DNA of 64,000 nt from UKL13-3 sp040387195 (GCA_040387195.1 JAZKEF010000006.1:124001-188000); one strand, 5' to 3'. Shown: positions 52,029 to 62,924, counted from the first letter of the stretch. Numbers and translations: made by a program. The notes: generated by a model from the sequence alone, not told the origin.

Positions 52029-53285
52029 ATGAAAACAGTATTCATCCACAATATCCAAACCCTCTGCGGAATCATCGAAGACCGCACTGTGATTCAGAAA
52101 TCCGGCAAGGAAATGGGTACACTTGAGTCTATCCACAATGCTTTTGTGTTGATTGAAGGCGGGGTCATAAAATCCTTTGGTGCCTATAGCGCTACCATAC
52201 CCATTCCGGATGGAGCTGAAATGATAGATGCATCAGGGGGTATGGTATTACCTGCATTTGTTGATTCCCATACTCACTTGGTTTTCGCTAAAAGCCGGGA
52301 AGAAGAGTTTGAAATGCGCATCAAGGGAAAATCATACGAAGAAATTGCCACAGCTGGCGGAGGAATTTTAAACTCAGCCCGAAAACTTCAGGCCATGAGT
52401 GAAGATGAATTGTATGAAAGCGCATTAAAACGACTGAATGAAGTAATTGCTTTTGGCACGGGTGCTATTGAAATTAAAAGCGGCTATGGTTTAACTGTAC
52501 AAGATGAACTCAAAATGTTGCGTGTAGTGAAACGCTTAAAAGCCATTTCTCCCATTCCCATTAAAGCTACTTTTCTGGGAGCACACGCCATTCCTTCTGA
52601 ATACAAGCAGAACAGAAGAGGTTATCTTGATTTAGTGATTAACGAAATGCTGCCAAAGGTAGCCGCGGAACAGCTTGCAGATTATTGCGATGCATTTTGT
52701 GATCAGGGCTTTTTTACCGTGGAAGAAACCGATGAGATATTAACCGCTGCAACTAAGCACAACCTAAAAGCTAAAATCCATGGAAACGAACTGGGTTATA
52801 CCGGTGGCGTTCAAATTGCGGTGCACCACCATGCATTAAGTGTTGATCACCTTGAATATACTGGAGATGCTGAAATTGCTTCCCTGCTAACGGGAAACAC
52901 CATGCCTGTGGGGTTACCCAACTGTTCTTTTTTTCTGGGCATACCGTATGCTCCCGGACGAAAAATGATTGATGCCGGACTTCCTTTTTGTCTCGCCAGC
53001 GATTATAATCCCGGAAGCTCACCCAACGGTCGCATGAGTTTTGTGGTAGCACTTGCCTGCATCCAAATGAAGCTTACACCCGAAGAAGCTATCAATGCAA
53101 CAACAATTAATGGTGCTGCTGCAATTGAGCTGAGTGCAACACACGGCAGCATCACTGTTGGTAAACAAGCCAACCTCATTATTACCAAACCTCTTCCTTC
53201 ACTGGCTTATATTCCGTATGCATTTGGTGTAGACCCTGTTGCAAAAGTACTGGTGAATGGTGAATTATTTACCAGCGTGTTATGA
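52029..53285 (+). CDS. hutI: Imidazolonepropionase
   Basis: 418 residues. An amidohydrolase that opens imidazolonepropionate to N-formimino-glutamate in histidine degradation. Seen: the metal pair in DSHTHLVFAKSREEEFEMR, GGGILNSARK, FLGAHAIPSEY, HGNELGYTGG, DHLEYTGD and the catalytic Asp in ASDYNPGSSPNG. Its product is the substrate of FtcD, encoded at 23216. The other Hut enzymes are outside the window. Its TGA overlaps the ATG of the pentapeptide gene by four bases, so the two are probably co-translated. Confidence 0.95.
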   Translation: MKTVFIHNIQTLCGIIEDRTVIQKSGKEMGTLESIHNAFVLIEGGVIKSFGAYSATIPIPDGAEMIDASGGMVLPAFVDSHTHLVFAKSREEEFEMRIKGKSYEEIATAGGGILNSARKLQAMSEDELYESALKRLNEVIAFGTGAIEIKSGYGLTVQDELKMLRVVKRLKAISPIPIKATFLGAHAIPSEYKQNRRGYLDLVINEMLPKVAAEQLADYCDAFCDQGFFTVEETDEILTAATKHNLKAKIHGNELGYTGGVQIAVHHHALSVDHLEYTGDAEIASLLTGNTMPVGLPNCSFFLGIPYAPGRKMIDAGLPFCLASDYNPGSSPNGRMSFVVALACIQMKLTPEEAINATTINGAAAIELSATHGSITVGKQANLIITKPLPSLAYIPYAFGVDPVAKVLVNGELFTSVL

Positions 53286-53824
53286 GCTACCGGGAAACAT
53301 TTTCCTTCATCGATAACCTGACCGAACATGAATATGAACAGTGTTCGTTCAACAACTGCACGTTCACTGATATATCAGGTATTACCTTTATAGAATGTAC
53401 GTTTGTACAGTGTAACCTGAGCAATGCCAAAATGCTCAATACCGGATTTCAGGAATGTTCTTTTACCGAATGTAAACTTGTAGGATGCAATTTCAGCAAA
53501 ACAAAAGAATTTGGATTTGCCACACAATTCACGGGTTGTAATCTGAGTTATGTTTCGTTTGACCAGAAAAAACTATTCAAAAGCGTTTTTATCCATTGTA
53601 ATTTAACCTATAGCAATTTTTCACAATCAGATCTTTCGAAAACAATTATGAGGGATTGTGATTGCAGAGATGCCGTATTTATGGAGTCAAACCTTTCGGG
53701 AATCGATTTTACTACCAACCATCATTTCTCCATCGATCCCACTCAAAACAATGTAAAAAAAACACGGTTTGCTTCACATGCTCTCAGTGGTTTGCTTCAT
53801 GGTTTTGGTATTATCATTGAATAA
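53282..53824 (+). CDS. Pentapeptide-repeat protein
   Basis: 180 residues made of right-handed quadrilateral beta-helix repeats with hydrophobic centres (CSFNNCTFTDI, TFIECTFVQCNLSNAKM, CKLVGCNFSKT, CNLSYVSF, CNLTYSNFSQSDLS). Members include McbG- and Qnr-like proteins that protect topoisomerases, but most have no known role and nothing here singles out gyrase protection. The start overlaps the hutI stop, and the DUF1304 gene follows. Confidence 0.88.
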   Translation: MSYRETFSFIDNLTEHEYEQCSFNNCTFTDISGITFIECTFVQCNLSNAKMLNTGFQECSFTECKLVGCNFSKTKEFGFATQFTGCNLSYVSFDQKKLFKSVFIHCNLTYSNFSQSDLSKTIMRDCDCRDAVFMESNLSGIDFTTNHHFSIDPTQNNVKKTRFASHALSGLLHGFGIIIE

Positions 53825-53849
53825 TGCTGCTGCTTGTTTATATTTAAAC

Positions 53850-54221
53850 ATGGAAACAACAGCGTTACTAGCCAAACTTTCTATTGGCATCATTGCAATT
53901 TTGCATCTTTATATTCTCGTATTGGAAATGTTTTTGTGGACTACACGAGGGCCAAAGGTTTTTAAAAGCATTCCAGCTTCATTGTTTGAGCCTACAAAAA
54001 AACTTGCAGCAAACCAGGGTTTGTATAATGGCTTTTTAGCAGCCGGACTTATCTGGTCACTGCGTATTACAGATCCATTATGGTCGATTTATGTTGCAAC
54101 ATTCTTTTTAGGGTGTATTGCTATTGCCGGTATTTACGGTGCAATTACAGCCCAGCGAAGCATTCTGTATATTCAAACTATTCCTGCAGTTATTGCACTT
54201 GTTCTGGTGTGGTTACAATAA
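53850..54221 (+). CDS. DUF1304 family membrane protein
   Basis: 123 residues from the ATG at 53850, 25 bases after the pentapeptide stop. Four membrane helices, and the family hallmarks AILHLYILVLEMFLW, PTKKLAANQGLYNGFLAAGLIW and a C-terminal YIQTIPAVIALVLVWL. Function unknown. An upstream in-frame start (53769) would overlap the previous gene and is rejected. Confidence 0.88.
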   Translation: METTALLAKLSIGIIAILHLYILVLEMFLWTTRGPKVFKSIPASLFEPTKKLAANQGLYNGFLAAGLIWSLRITDPLWSIYVATFFLGCIAIAGIYGAITAQRSILYIQTIPAVIALVLVWLQ

Positions 54222-54367
54222 GGCGGGATATTTTTTATAAAGATAAAGCGGTTTAGGTTTCTACTCCCCTCAACCTCCATAATCCTTTACTCTTCATCTG
54301 CTATAATTCTATCCCTTCCATTCAACCTCTATCTTCCAACCTCTTGTAACCGGTAACGGTATCACAT

Positions 54368-54397
54368 AAAAAAGGGCGAAATTTCTTTCGCCCCTTT
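54368..54397. terminator. Terminator of the giant Ig-repeat gene (possibly bidirectional)
   Basis: GGGCGAAA (54374-54381) and TTTCGCCC (54386-54393) form a perfect 8-bp stem. On the reverse strand a run of T follows, which fits the end of the leftward giant gene; the DUF1304 gene could end at it from the other side. Confidence 0.85.
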
Positions 54398-54421
54398 CTG
54401 AGTTGTTTCACAGGATATATT

Positions 54422-57400
54422 TTATTTAGTATACAGAATCTTGTGGGTTGATGAACTACCGTTGGCTGATAGTACTATAAAGTATATGCCTCCATTGTGC
54501 TCGGTCAAATCAATTGAAGTTCCTGCAGTCCCCGAAACGATTGTCTCATTTTCCGATACAATCCGTCCGAGCATATCCATTACAATTACTTTCATTCTGT
54601 TTACCGCTAAACCATTCCAGTCAATCATCACTTTTCCATCCTGAGTAGGATTAGGGTAAACTGCTAATTGTGCGCTGGCAAATACATTCTCCAATCCAAC
54701 TTGAGCATGGATAAATGCATCAGATAGGGCTTTACAACCTGCAGTATTTCCTACCTGCACCGTATATGTTCCCGATACTGTAGATACATGTACTTTACCT
54801 GTTGCACCCGGAATGATGTTTCCGTTTAATCTCCACTCATATGTTGTTGCCGTTTCCGAACAGATTAACGAATCGGTTCCCGATACTTCCGAAATGGTTG
54901 GTTTGGCCGGTAATACATCCATTATTACCGGTAAGCCTGCTGTGGTATCTGTAATACAACCGGTAAGTACCAATGCTCGGTAAGTGCGGTTGATTAATCC
55001 TGTTACCACAATTCCGGTGTGTGTATAGCTTGCTCCCATTGATCCAGCGATAAGTATCCACGCTCCTCCATTATCACTATACAACCAACCCGTAACGGAA
55101 CCTCCGTTAATAAATCCGGTAGCTGATAATGTTATGTTTCCACCTGTACATATGGACGGAACATTTGATGTTGGTACAATGGCATTTGCATTACCTGCGA
55201 GTTGCGGATTGATCTGCATCTGAACAGCTGCCGTTGTATCATTGCTGCAATTGTTTGCATTGTATACAATAGCTCTGTATTCACGCACCCGAGGGTAGGA
55301 TACAAACGTATTGGTATGCAATAAGGTAAAGTTGTTATTACCGATTGAACTCCATCCATTGATTACGCTGTCTCTGTAAATCCAGTTTACAACATAACCG
55401 GAGAATCCGCTTACGCTTACCACTGCCGTACTTCCCGAACACAATGCCGGAGTATTGGTATTTGGTGTAATGCTCAAGTTGGTGCCTTGTGTAATAATGT
55501 TCACATTAACGGAAACCGCAACTGAGCTATCCAAACTACACCCTGCAGCATTGCTCAAAATTGCCCGGTACTCGCGTGTTGTATTTACGGTCACCGTGGT
55601 AGCAAAGTCGTTTACCGATGCCGAAGATGATGTACTGAACACCGCCCAGTTGCCACCCAATTCTCTGCTCAGCCAACTGTTTACTACACGTCCCGAAGGT
55701 GGATTGATAAACACATTCACCGGATTACCGGAACAAACCGTTGGTTGTGATGCCTGTGTTGCTGTTGCAAGTGTTCCATTGGTTATCGGGCTTATAGACA
55801 CAACTGCTGTTGCTGTTGTATCTGTACTGCATCCGGAATTATTATTAACGATGGCACGATACTGACGAGCAATTGTTGCCGGAACTGAAGTATTAAAATC
55901 CGTGATTGAAGTTGATGATGAATATACCACTGTCCATGGATCCGTAATATTATCTCTGTAAAGCCATCTCATTACTGAAGTTCCGCTGAAACCGCTAACG
56001 GTAACAGTTACATTCGATCCTGCACAAATTGCAGCTTTCGAAGTTGTAGGTACTACTGTATTTTGATTGCCAAAACCAATTGGATTTAAGGTTACTGTAA
56101 TGAATGCCGAAGTATCAATTGAACAACCGCTTCCTTTGCTGATGATAGCTCTGTACCTGCGCACAGTAGTAATTGAAACAAGGGTGTTGTAATCACCAAC
56201 TGATGTTGCTGAGGTGTGTGCGAAATCCATCCATGCACTTCCATCCTGACTATAGATCCATTTTTGGATGCTGTTTCCGGAGCCCGGCACAACTGAGATG
56301 CTGATTACGCCACCTGAACAGATGTTGGTATTGTTTGCGGTAGGTACAATAGCATTATCTACGCCCACACTGCGTGGATTGATGGTTACTGTTGCCGTAT
56401 TGCTGGTATCAAACGCACATGCAGTTGATTTACGGATCAATGCACGATAGATGCGGGTTGTTGACACACTTACAGCAGTATTGTAGTCAACAACGGATGA
56501 TGAACTTCCATATAGTACATTCCATGGTCCTGCATTATCGCTATAGTACCATTTTTCAATGCTATGTGTTCCAATGGCTGCCGTTAGTGTAACCGATGAA
56601 CCAATACATATAGAAGTTGCCGAAGGAGAAATGGTAATGCTTGAATCATAACCGCTGCTGCGAGGTGTAATAATAATGGTATCAGTTTTGGTTGTAGTAT
56701 CCATGCGGCAGGTTGCCGACTTCCAGATAACCGCTCCATAGATCCGGCTGATTGGAGATGAAACCAATGTATTATAATCTGTGATTGACGTTGAATTCAG
56801 ATACATGTTGTTCCAGGTGCTGTTATCTCTGTATAACCAAGTGTTGATTGAGTTAGAACCCGGATTGGCGCTAACAGAAACAGCTGCACCTGTACAACCC
56901 GGTTGAGCTGAGCCTATTGTAATTTGCGTGGTGCTATCCAAACTATATACAATTGGGTTTACAGTGATGCTTACCACATTTGATGTGTCGATAGTACACG
57001 AGCTCCCTTTGATAATCAATGCTCTGTATTGACGTGTTAATGCCAATGTTGTATATGCCTGCTGCGAGATATTGGTAGATGACGAATAATATCCGTTCCA
57101 GCTTCCTGCATTGTCTCTGTATATCCATTGAGAGATACTGTTTCCTGATCCCGGAGAAACCGATACGTTAAAAGTTGAACCCGAACATACCGTTGCCGAT
57201 GATGATGGTGTAATGGTATTGTCGGCACCAAATGTACGCGGATTAATAGTTATCGTTCTTGCTGCTGTAGTATCGATATGGCAATTGGATGCCTTGTATA
57301 CAATAGCGCGGTATCCCATCGTATAAGGGCTTCCGTTGTACGCATAATCGGTGATCGTTTGGTTGGTTGACGGAGCTATATATCCACGATCAATCCATGC

Positions 57401-60400
57401 ACCTCCATTGGTATTGTACAAGAAACGAATGACTGTTGTATCCGACAAAACTGCCATACTAACGGTATAATTGCTGCCCATACATGCTGTTGCAGCTGCG
57501 GTAGGAATCCTTGGACTATTGCCCGGTACAACCGGATTAATGGTCACCGAAACTGTAGCACTGGTATCATATCTGCATGTAAGGTTATTATCAATAATTG
57601 CAGCATACCTGCGTGTTACCGATGTTCCAACCAGTGTATTGTAATCGTTGATATTATTCTGGTTTCCATTCGACAATAATTTCCAAACCCCATTGTTATC
57701 GCTATACAACCATTGTACAATCAGGTTGCCCGACCCTGCTGTTACCTGGATATTTTGCACCGGAGAAGCCGCACACACGTTAGCACTCGCAACGGTTGGT
57801 ACTTTAGTTGCATCGTTACCTCTTGTTTTGGGTGTAATGGTTACAACCACCGCGTTGGTAGTATCATAACTACAGGTTCTGAAAACGATTGCTCTGTATT
57901 CCCTGCTAACTGCAGATGAAACTCCGGTATTGTAATCTGTAACACTGAAACTGGTGCTTGTACTGAAGGTATTCCAACCACCAGTTGCGTTATCGCGGTA
58001 TATCCAACGCTGCATACTTGCTCCTGATAAACTCAGTGACATGAATACACCATTACCTGCACATACTGTAGGATTGGTTACTGTAGGAGCAACAGCAACA
58101 TTCCCATTACCCTGTATTTTAATAAATACACTATCATAGTTTGACGAATCTGCATTGCATGATCCTGTAGAGAGTAATGAACGGTAATATCTCCAAACCG
58201 ATGCCGAAACTGCGGTTGCTGTATGCGACAAGAATGTTGACGTGCTTGCAATGGTATTCCATGCACCACTTGTTCCATCTCTGTACAGCCATCTTTCAAC
58301 TGCACCCGAAGTACTCATGGAAACTGCATTTCCGGAGCATACCGTATCAGAAGAGATTGTTACGGATGTTGTATTGTTACCGTATGTTTTATTTTTAAAG
58401 GTTACCGTTTTTACTTTGGTTAATGTATCGATACGACATACCGCTGTTTTATAAACCAACGGAGTATATCCTCTCTGTGCTCCCACTGCCAAGAGTGTAT
58501 TGGCATCTGATAAAGATGAGGATTGGGTTGAATTGGTGAAATCTTTCCATGGCCCATTATTATCCCTGTAGATCCATTTGGTAACTGAATTACCTGAACC
58601 CGGAATAATGTTAAGCGTAACCGTTGATCCGATACACACCGTATCCAAACCATTAATCACCATTGAAGTATCAATACCATACGTAATCGGGGTAATAGCT
58701 ACTGTTACAATTTGTGTACTGTCAAAATCACAGGTTGATGTATCGGTAATAATAGCGCGGTACATACGTGATAGTACTGTTGTTGTTTGTGTTACTGCGT
58801 GTGAGTAGTTGGTGCTGCTATATGAATTAACAGCATCGTACCATTGTGTTCCGTTATCGCTGTATGTCCATTTGTACACTTCATTCCCTGTTCCCGGATT
58901 CACCGATACGGTAACTGAAGACCCTGAACAAATACCGGTTGACGGAGAAGCAGTAGGTACAACTGAACGCAGACCTACATTGCTGTTGCGTGGATTCAGG
59001 ATAACTGAAAATGCAGCTGAAGAATCTTTCTGACAAGTACCAGTATTGGTTAAAATAGCACGGTATGAGCGGCCGGTTAATACCGATACAAAAGTATTGT
59101 TATCTGTTAAACTGGTGGATGATGTTGATGATGTAAAATCATTCCATGGTCCTGAGTTATCCGAATAAATCCATTTTTCTACCGAGTACCCAATAGGCAA
59201 TCCAACGGTGAGCGATACGGGTTTGCTGTAACAATAGTTGCTGCGACCGGATGCAGGAGTAACCGTTACCAGATTCCCTCTAATCACAGGATTAATGCTT
59301 GCTCCAACCGTATTAGATGAGTCGATAGAACAGGTATTTCCATTGCTTAATATTGCCCGGTAGCTTCTACTTACCGGAAACTGTACACTGGTATTATAAT
59401 CGGTGATAAAAGTTGAGGATGTAGAGTATCCAAAATCTGACCAGCCTGTCCCATTATTATTTACAACCCACTTTAATACTGAATATCCTGAAGGTAAACT
59501 GATACTTAGTGTTGGGTTTGTACTCGCATTACAGATACTAGCCGATGAAATGGTTGGAGTAATGGTACTGGCATATCCACTTCCCGAAGGATTAATGGTT
59601 ACACTGAAGATACTTGATGAGTCGTAACTGCACGTGTTTGGGTTATTGATAATCGCACGATACGAACGTGTTGTTGTACTGGTAACATAGGTAAACCCAT
59701 GCTGCAGGAATGATGTTTGACTGGATGGTATGGCATTCCATACACCACTTCCATTATCCATATATACCCAACGAATAACAGAAGCTCCGGATGGCATGGT
59801 TGATGAAACCACATTGACGCCTACGGCTGTTGTAGCACAATACACACCAAAAGATGAGTTCAACGTAACCGCACTTGCATAACCATATGTGCGGGCGTTC
59901 ATCAATACATTTACCTGAGTTGTGGTATCATAGCTACAGGTATTTGTTTGAATAATGGCTCTGTACGAACGAAGGGTATTTACTGTAACATTGGTATTCG
60001 ACTCAAAATAGGATGTTGATGCTGATGAGTTGGTAAGGTCTCTCCACTCGGGACTTCCTTCACTGAAAATCCATTTGTGTACACTGTATCCTGTTCCGGG
60101 TGTGATATTCATGGATACCGAACTTCCCGAACAAACCGTTGCTGCCGATGCTGTTGGCTGGATGGCACCTGCATTACCATAAGTAAACGGTTTGAGTTGA
60201 ATGGTTAATACTTGTGTGGTATCAATGATACAAGTGCTTGGACGTATCAATAATGCGCGGTAATCTCTGTTTGTAGGTGCGGCAACAAATGAATTATTAT
60301 CGTTTATGGATGTTGATGCCGTTCCGTATCCGAATTCTCTCCATGGACCACTATTATCTCTGTACATCCATTTTTGAACACTTCCTATATAGCTGATGTT

Positions 60401-62896
60401 AACCGGCAAATTTAATCCCGAACAGTAAGTTGTAAATGAACTCACGGGTGTAATACCACTTGTTGCGCCATTCGATAATGGGTTAATGGTAATGGTAACA
60501 CCAGCCGAAGTATCAATTACACAATTGTTGTTATCGTTCACCAACACTTTGTATTCGCGTGTTGTAGGAACAAGTACTTTTGTATTGTTGCTGCTTTCGA
60601 AATAATTGGTTGATGTGCTGAAAATTTCCTTCCACACTGAATTATTATCTCTGTAAATCCAGCGTACAACATTTGCTCCACTGTTAAGCGATACCTGTAC
60701 ATTAAATGTAGTTCCGCTGCACACATTGGTGGTTGATATGGTAGGTAAATAAGATCCGTTGTTCCTGTTCACTTTTTTCACAACAGCCAACGTAATCGCA
60801 TTGGAGGTATCATACCTGCAGTTATTGTTATTTAACAAAACCACACGGTACATACGTGTTGTATTTTGTGTTGATACATAGTTGGACACGCTGGTTGAAC
60901 CCGAACTAAATACTGACCATGATTGAGTAGCAGTATCCTTATAAATCCAGTTATTGGCACCGTAACCGGTTGGAGGTAACACTGATAAATTAACGCTATT
61001 CTCATTACAGATAGATGATACCAACGCTGTAGGTTGCATTCCGATAGTTCCCCTGCTTACAGGATTAATGGTTACACTAACGGCAAGTGATGTATCAATT
61101 TTGTATGTTTCAAGATTGCGGATAAGTGCCCTGTAAGAACGACTTGTTGCAGTTGGAAGCGAAGTATTATTATCACTGAAACTGGTGTTTTGCTGAAAAA
61201 GCAAATCATTCCATGTTCCTGTATTATTATCCCTGAACAACCATTTTACCATTTGCAATGCATTGCTTGGAAGACTGATAAATCCGGATACGGTAGTTCC
61301 CGAACAATAAGCAGGAACCGATACTGTTGGTGTAATGGCAATCGTACCTCCGGTAGTTGCAGGCTTATACAAAATCTGTACTTCAGGTGTGGTATCAATT
61401 CTGCAGGTAGCCGTATTGTTTAGGATGGCACGATACGCTCTCATGGTATTGGTTACAAATCCTGCTGTATTAAAATCGGTGTATTGGTTACCCGAACTTC
61501 CGGCATTGGTCCAGTTTCCTGTTCCGTTGTTTCGGTATATCCAGTTTGAAATCGTTAGTCCGTTTTGAAGATAGATGGTTGCCTGTGTACCTGCACACAA
61601 TTCGGCTGCATTGCTAAAAGGAATCGCAGTAGTTGTAGTACCGCGTACATTCGCTTTTACAGTATAATAAACAGAGGCCGATGTATCATATGAACAAGAG
61701 AGTGACGAATTGTTGATGATTACCTTAATTTCTCTGTTCAGGTCCTTAGTGATATTGGTTGAACTGCTCAATGATGCCGAAGAGCTCGACCCACCGAAGG
61801 ATATCCAGTTTCCTGTTGCACTATCTTTATAAATCCAACCTTGTATATTGCTGTATCCTGTAATCTGAAAGGTCATTGAATTGCCTGCACAAACCTGTGT
61901 GGCTGTTCCACTGGTGCGCGGTTGAATGGTAGTTAATACCCTTCGAAGGGAAGCATTGATTGTTACATACAGTGCACCGCTGGTATCTGCAGAACAATTT
62001 CCGGCCGACTTTAAAATAACTCTATACTCACGTATGGTTGAAGCGTTCACGTTGGTACCGAAATCATTCACGTTGCTGCTGCCTGAATTGAATGCCTGCC
62101 AGGTGGATGAACCTGCATCTTTATAAATCCAGTTGCCTATTGTTCCTCCCCAATCCAATTGAAGGTTCACACTGGTTCCACCGCAAATAGTTGTTTGTGT
62201 CGAAACCGGCTTTATATTAGGATTGATACCTGCTACCACTGGTAAAATGGTCATGCTTAATATGTCGGATGAATCCTGTTGGCAACTGTTAATTTTGGAA
62301 AGCACTCTCCACTCCCTGATAAAAGACGTTGTGGTTGTTGGTGCGTTTAACGATATCTGTTGCGAGGATGTAAATGAATACGCTGTCCACGCACCGCCAT
62401 TATCTCTGTAATACCACGCTACCACCTGCACGCCTTGATTCATCACACGGAGTGTCATCTGATTTCCCGAACAAATTTGGGTAGCGCTTGCTGAAAGTTT
62501 AATGTTAGTGTTTACTCCATAACTTGTAGGTGTAAGGGTTACATCTACACCAAGAGTTGTATCAGTTGGGCACGACAATGTACTGATTACTGCGCGGTAC
62601 CGTCTGGTAGTGGTAGTCGAAACATTGATAAACTGGTTTGCATTATCTGAGCCGCTGCTGAACACCTGCCACGATCCGATACCATTATCGCGGTAAATCC
62701 ATGAAGTAACAGGAAGGCCGGTAGCATACATATAAACGTTGTTACCCGAACATACCATCTCGGTACTTACGGAAGGTTTATAAGCAGAGACGGTTCCGCA
62801 TTGCGCCATTACGTAGTGGCTCCTGCCTATGAATGAAAAAAGAAGCAGGACAAACATCCGTATCGTCCTTGCAAGTGGTGAGTTAAAGTATTCCAT
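54422..62896 (-). CDS. Giant secreted protein of about 27 Ig-like repeats with T9SS sorting domain
   Basis: 2824 residues. A signal peptide ends in HYVMAQ. The body holds about 27 repeats of about 95-100 residues. Each has CSG or a variant near the front, a WIYRDN-x-GxW core, a run of Ser/Thr and an Asn-Thr turn, RxYRAII, and a C-x-x-DTS closing strand. The two Cys per repeat could form a disulfide in an Ig-like sandwich, as in SprB-like adhesins of gliding Bacteroidota. One repeat (the sixth) reads YKIDTS and lacks the closing Cys. After the repeats comes one more Ig-like segment (KPTISEVSGTDSLICSE) and a T9SS type A tail (AVYPNPTQDGKVMID ... GGIYFIVLSANG). Adhesion or gliding is inference. 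A TACGTTTG box lies just upstream. Confidence 0.9.
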   Translation of the reverse strand: MEYFNSPLARTIRMFVLLLFSFIGRSHYVMAQCGTVSAYKPSVSTEMVCSGNNVYMYATGLPVTSWIYRDNGIGSWQVFSSGSDNANQFINVSTTTTRRYRAVISTLSCPTDTTLGVDVTLTPTSYGVNTNIKLSASATQICSGNQMTLRVMNQGVQVVAWYYRDNGGAWTAYSFTSSQQISLNAPTTTTSFIREWRVLSKINSCQQDSSDILSMTILPVVAGINPNIKPVSTQTTICGGTSVNLQLDWGGTIGNWIYKDAGSSTWQAFNSGSSNVNDFGTNVNASTIREYRVILKSAGNCSADTSGALYVTINASLRRVLTTIQPRTSGTATQVCAGNSMTFQITGYSNIQGWIYKDSATGNWISFGGSSSSASLSSSTNITKDLNREIKVIINNSSLSCSYDTSASVYYTVKANVRGTTTTAIPFSNAAELCAGTQATIYLQNGLTISNWIYRNNGTGNWTNAGSSGNQYTDFNTAGFVTNTMRAYRAILNNTATCRIDTTPEVQILYKPATTGGTIAITPTVSVPAYCSGTTVSGFISLPSNALQMVKWLFRDNNTGTWNDLLFQQNTSFSDNNTSLPTATSRSYRALIRNLETYKIDTSLAVSVTINPVSRGTIGMQPTALVSSICNENSVNLSVLPPTGYGANNWIYKDTATQSWSVFSSGSTSVSNYVSTQNTTRMYRVVLLNNNNCRYDTSNAITLAVVKKVNRNNGSYLPTISTTNVCSGTTFNVQVSLNSGANVVRWIYRDNNSVWKEIFSTSTNYFESSNNTKVLVPTTREYKVLVNDNNNCVIDTSAGVTITINPLSNGATSGITPVSSFTTYCSGLNLPVNISYIGSVQKWMYRDNSGPWREFGYGTASTSINDNNSFVAAPTNRDYRALLIRPSTCIIDTTQVLTIQLKPFTYGNAGAIQPTASAATVCSGSSVSMNITPGTGYSVHKWIFSEGSPEWRDLTNSSASTSYFESNTNVTVNTLRSYRAIIQTNTCSYDTTTQVNVLMNARTYGYASAVTLNSSFGVYCATTAVGVNVVSSTMPSGASVIRWVYMDNGSGVWNAIPSSQTSFLQHGFTYVTSTTTRSYRAIINNPNTCSYDSSSIFSVTINPSGSGYASTITPTISSASICNASTNPTLSISLPSGYSVLKWVVNNNGTGWSDFGYSTSSTFITDYNTSVQFPVSRSYRAILSNGNTCSIDSSNTVGASINPVIRGNLVTVTPASGRSNYCYSKPVSLTVGLPIGYSVEKWIYSDNSGPWNDFTSSTSSTSLTDNNTFVSVLTGRSYRAILTNTGTCQKDSSAAFSVILNPRNSNVGLRSVVPTASPSTGICSGSSVTVSVNPGTGNEVYKWTYSDNGTQWYDAVNSYSSTNYSHAVTQTTTVLSRMYRAIITDTSTCDFDSTQIVTVAITPITYGIDTSMVINGLDTVCIGSTVTLNIIPGSGNSVTKWIYRDNNGPWKDFTNSTQSSSLSDANTLLAVGAQRGYTPLVYKTAVCRIDTLTKVKTVTFKNKTYGNNTTSVTISSDTVCSGNAVSMSTSGAVERWLYRDGTSGAWNTIASTSTFLSHTATAVSASVWRYYRSLLSTGSCNADSSNYDSVFIKIQGNGNVAVAPTVTNPTVCAGNGVFMSLSLSGASMQRWIYRDNATGGWNTFSTSTSFSVTDYNTGVSSAVSREYRAIVFRTCSYDTTNAVVVTITPKTRGNDATKVPTVASANVCAASPVQNIQVTAGSGNLIVQWLYSDNNGVWKLLSNGNQNNINDYNTLVGTSVTRRYAAIIDNNLTCRYDTSATVSVTINPVVPGNSPRIPTAAATACMGSNYTVSMAVLSDTTVIRFLYNTNGGAWIDRGYIAPSTNQTITDYAYNGSPYTMGYRAIVYKASNCHIDTTAARTITINPRTFGADNTITPSSSATVCSGSTFNVSVSPGSGNSISQWIYRDNAGSWNGYYSSSTNISQQAYTTLALTRQYRALIIKGSSCTIDTSNVVSITVNPIVYSLDSTTQITIGSAQPGCTGAAVSVSANPGSNSINTWLYRDNSTWNNMYLNSTSITDYNTLVSSPISRIYGAVIWKSATCRMDTTTKTDTIIITPRSSGYDSSITISPSATSICIGSSVTLTAAIGTHSIEKWYYSDNAGPWNVLYGSSSSVVDYNTAVSVSTTRIYRALIRKSTACAFDTSNTATVTINPRSVGVDNAIVPTANNTNICSGGVISISVVPGSGNSIQKWIYSQDGSAWMDFAHTSATSVGDYNTLVSITTVRRYRAIISKGSGCSIDTSAFITVTLNPIGFGNQNTVVPTTSKAAICAGSNVTVTVSGFSGTSVMRWLYRDNITDPWTVVYSSSTSITDFNTSVPATIARQYRAIVNNNSGCSTDTTATAVVSISPITNGTLATATQASQPTVCSGNPVNVFINPPSGRVVNSWLSRELGGNWAVFSTSSSASVNDFATTVTVNTTREYRAILSNAAGCSLDSSVAVSVNVNIITQGTNLSITPNTNTPALCSGSTAVVSVSGFSGYVVNWIYRDSVINGWSSIGNNNFTLLHTNTFVSYPRVREYRAIVYNANNCSNDTTAAVQMQINPQLAGNANAIVPTSNVPSICTGGNITLSATGFINGGSVTGWLYSDNGGAWILIAGSMGASYTHTGIVVTGLINRTYRALVLTGCITDTTAGLPVIMDVLPAKPTISEVSGTDSLICSETATTYEWRLNGNIIPGATGKVHVSTVSGTYTVQVGNTAGCKALSDAFIHAQVGLENVFASAQLAVYPNPTQDGKVMIDWNGLAVNRMKVIVMDMLGRIVSENETIVSGTAGTSIDLTEHNGGIYFIVLSANGSSSTHKILYTK

Positions 62897-62924
62897 AATC
62901 TTGGGTATTAGCTTATTTAAAGAA

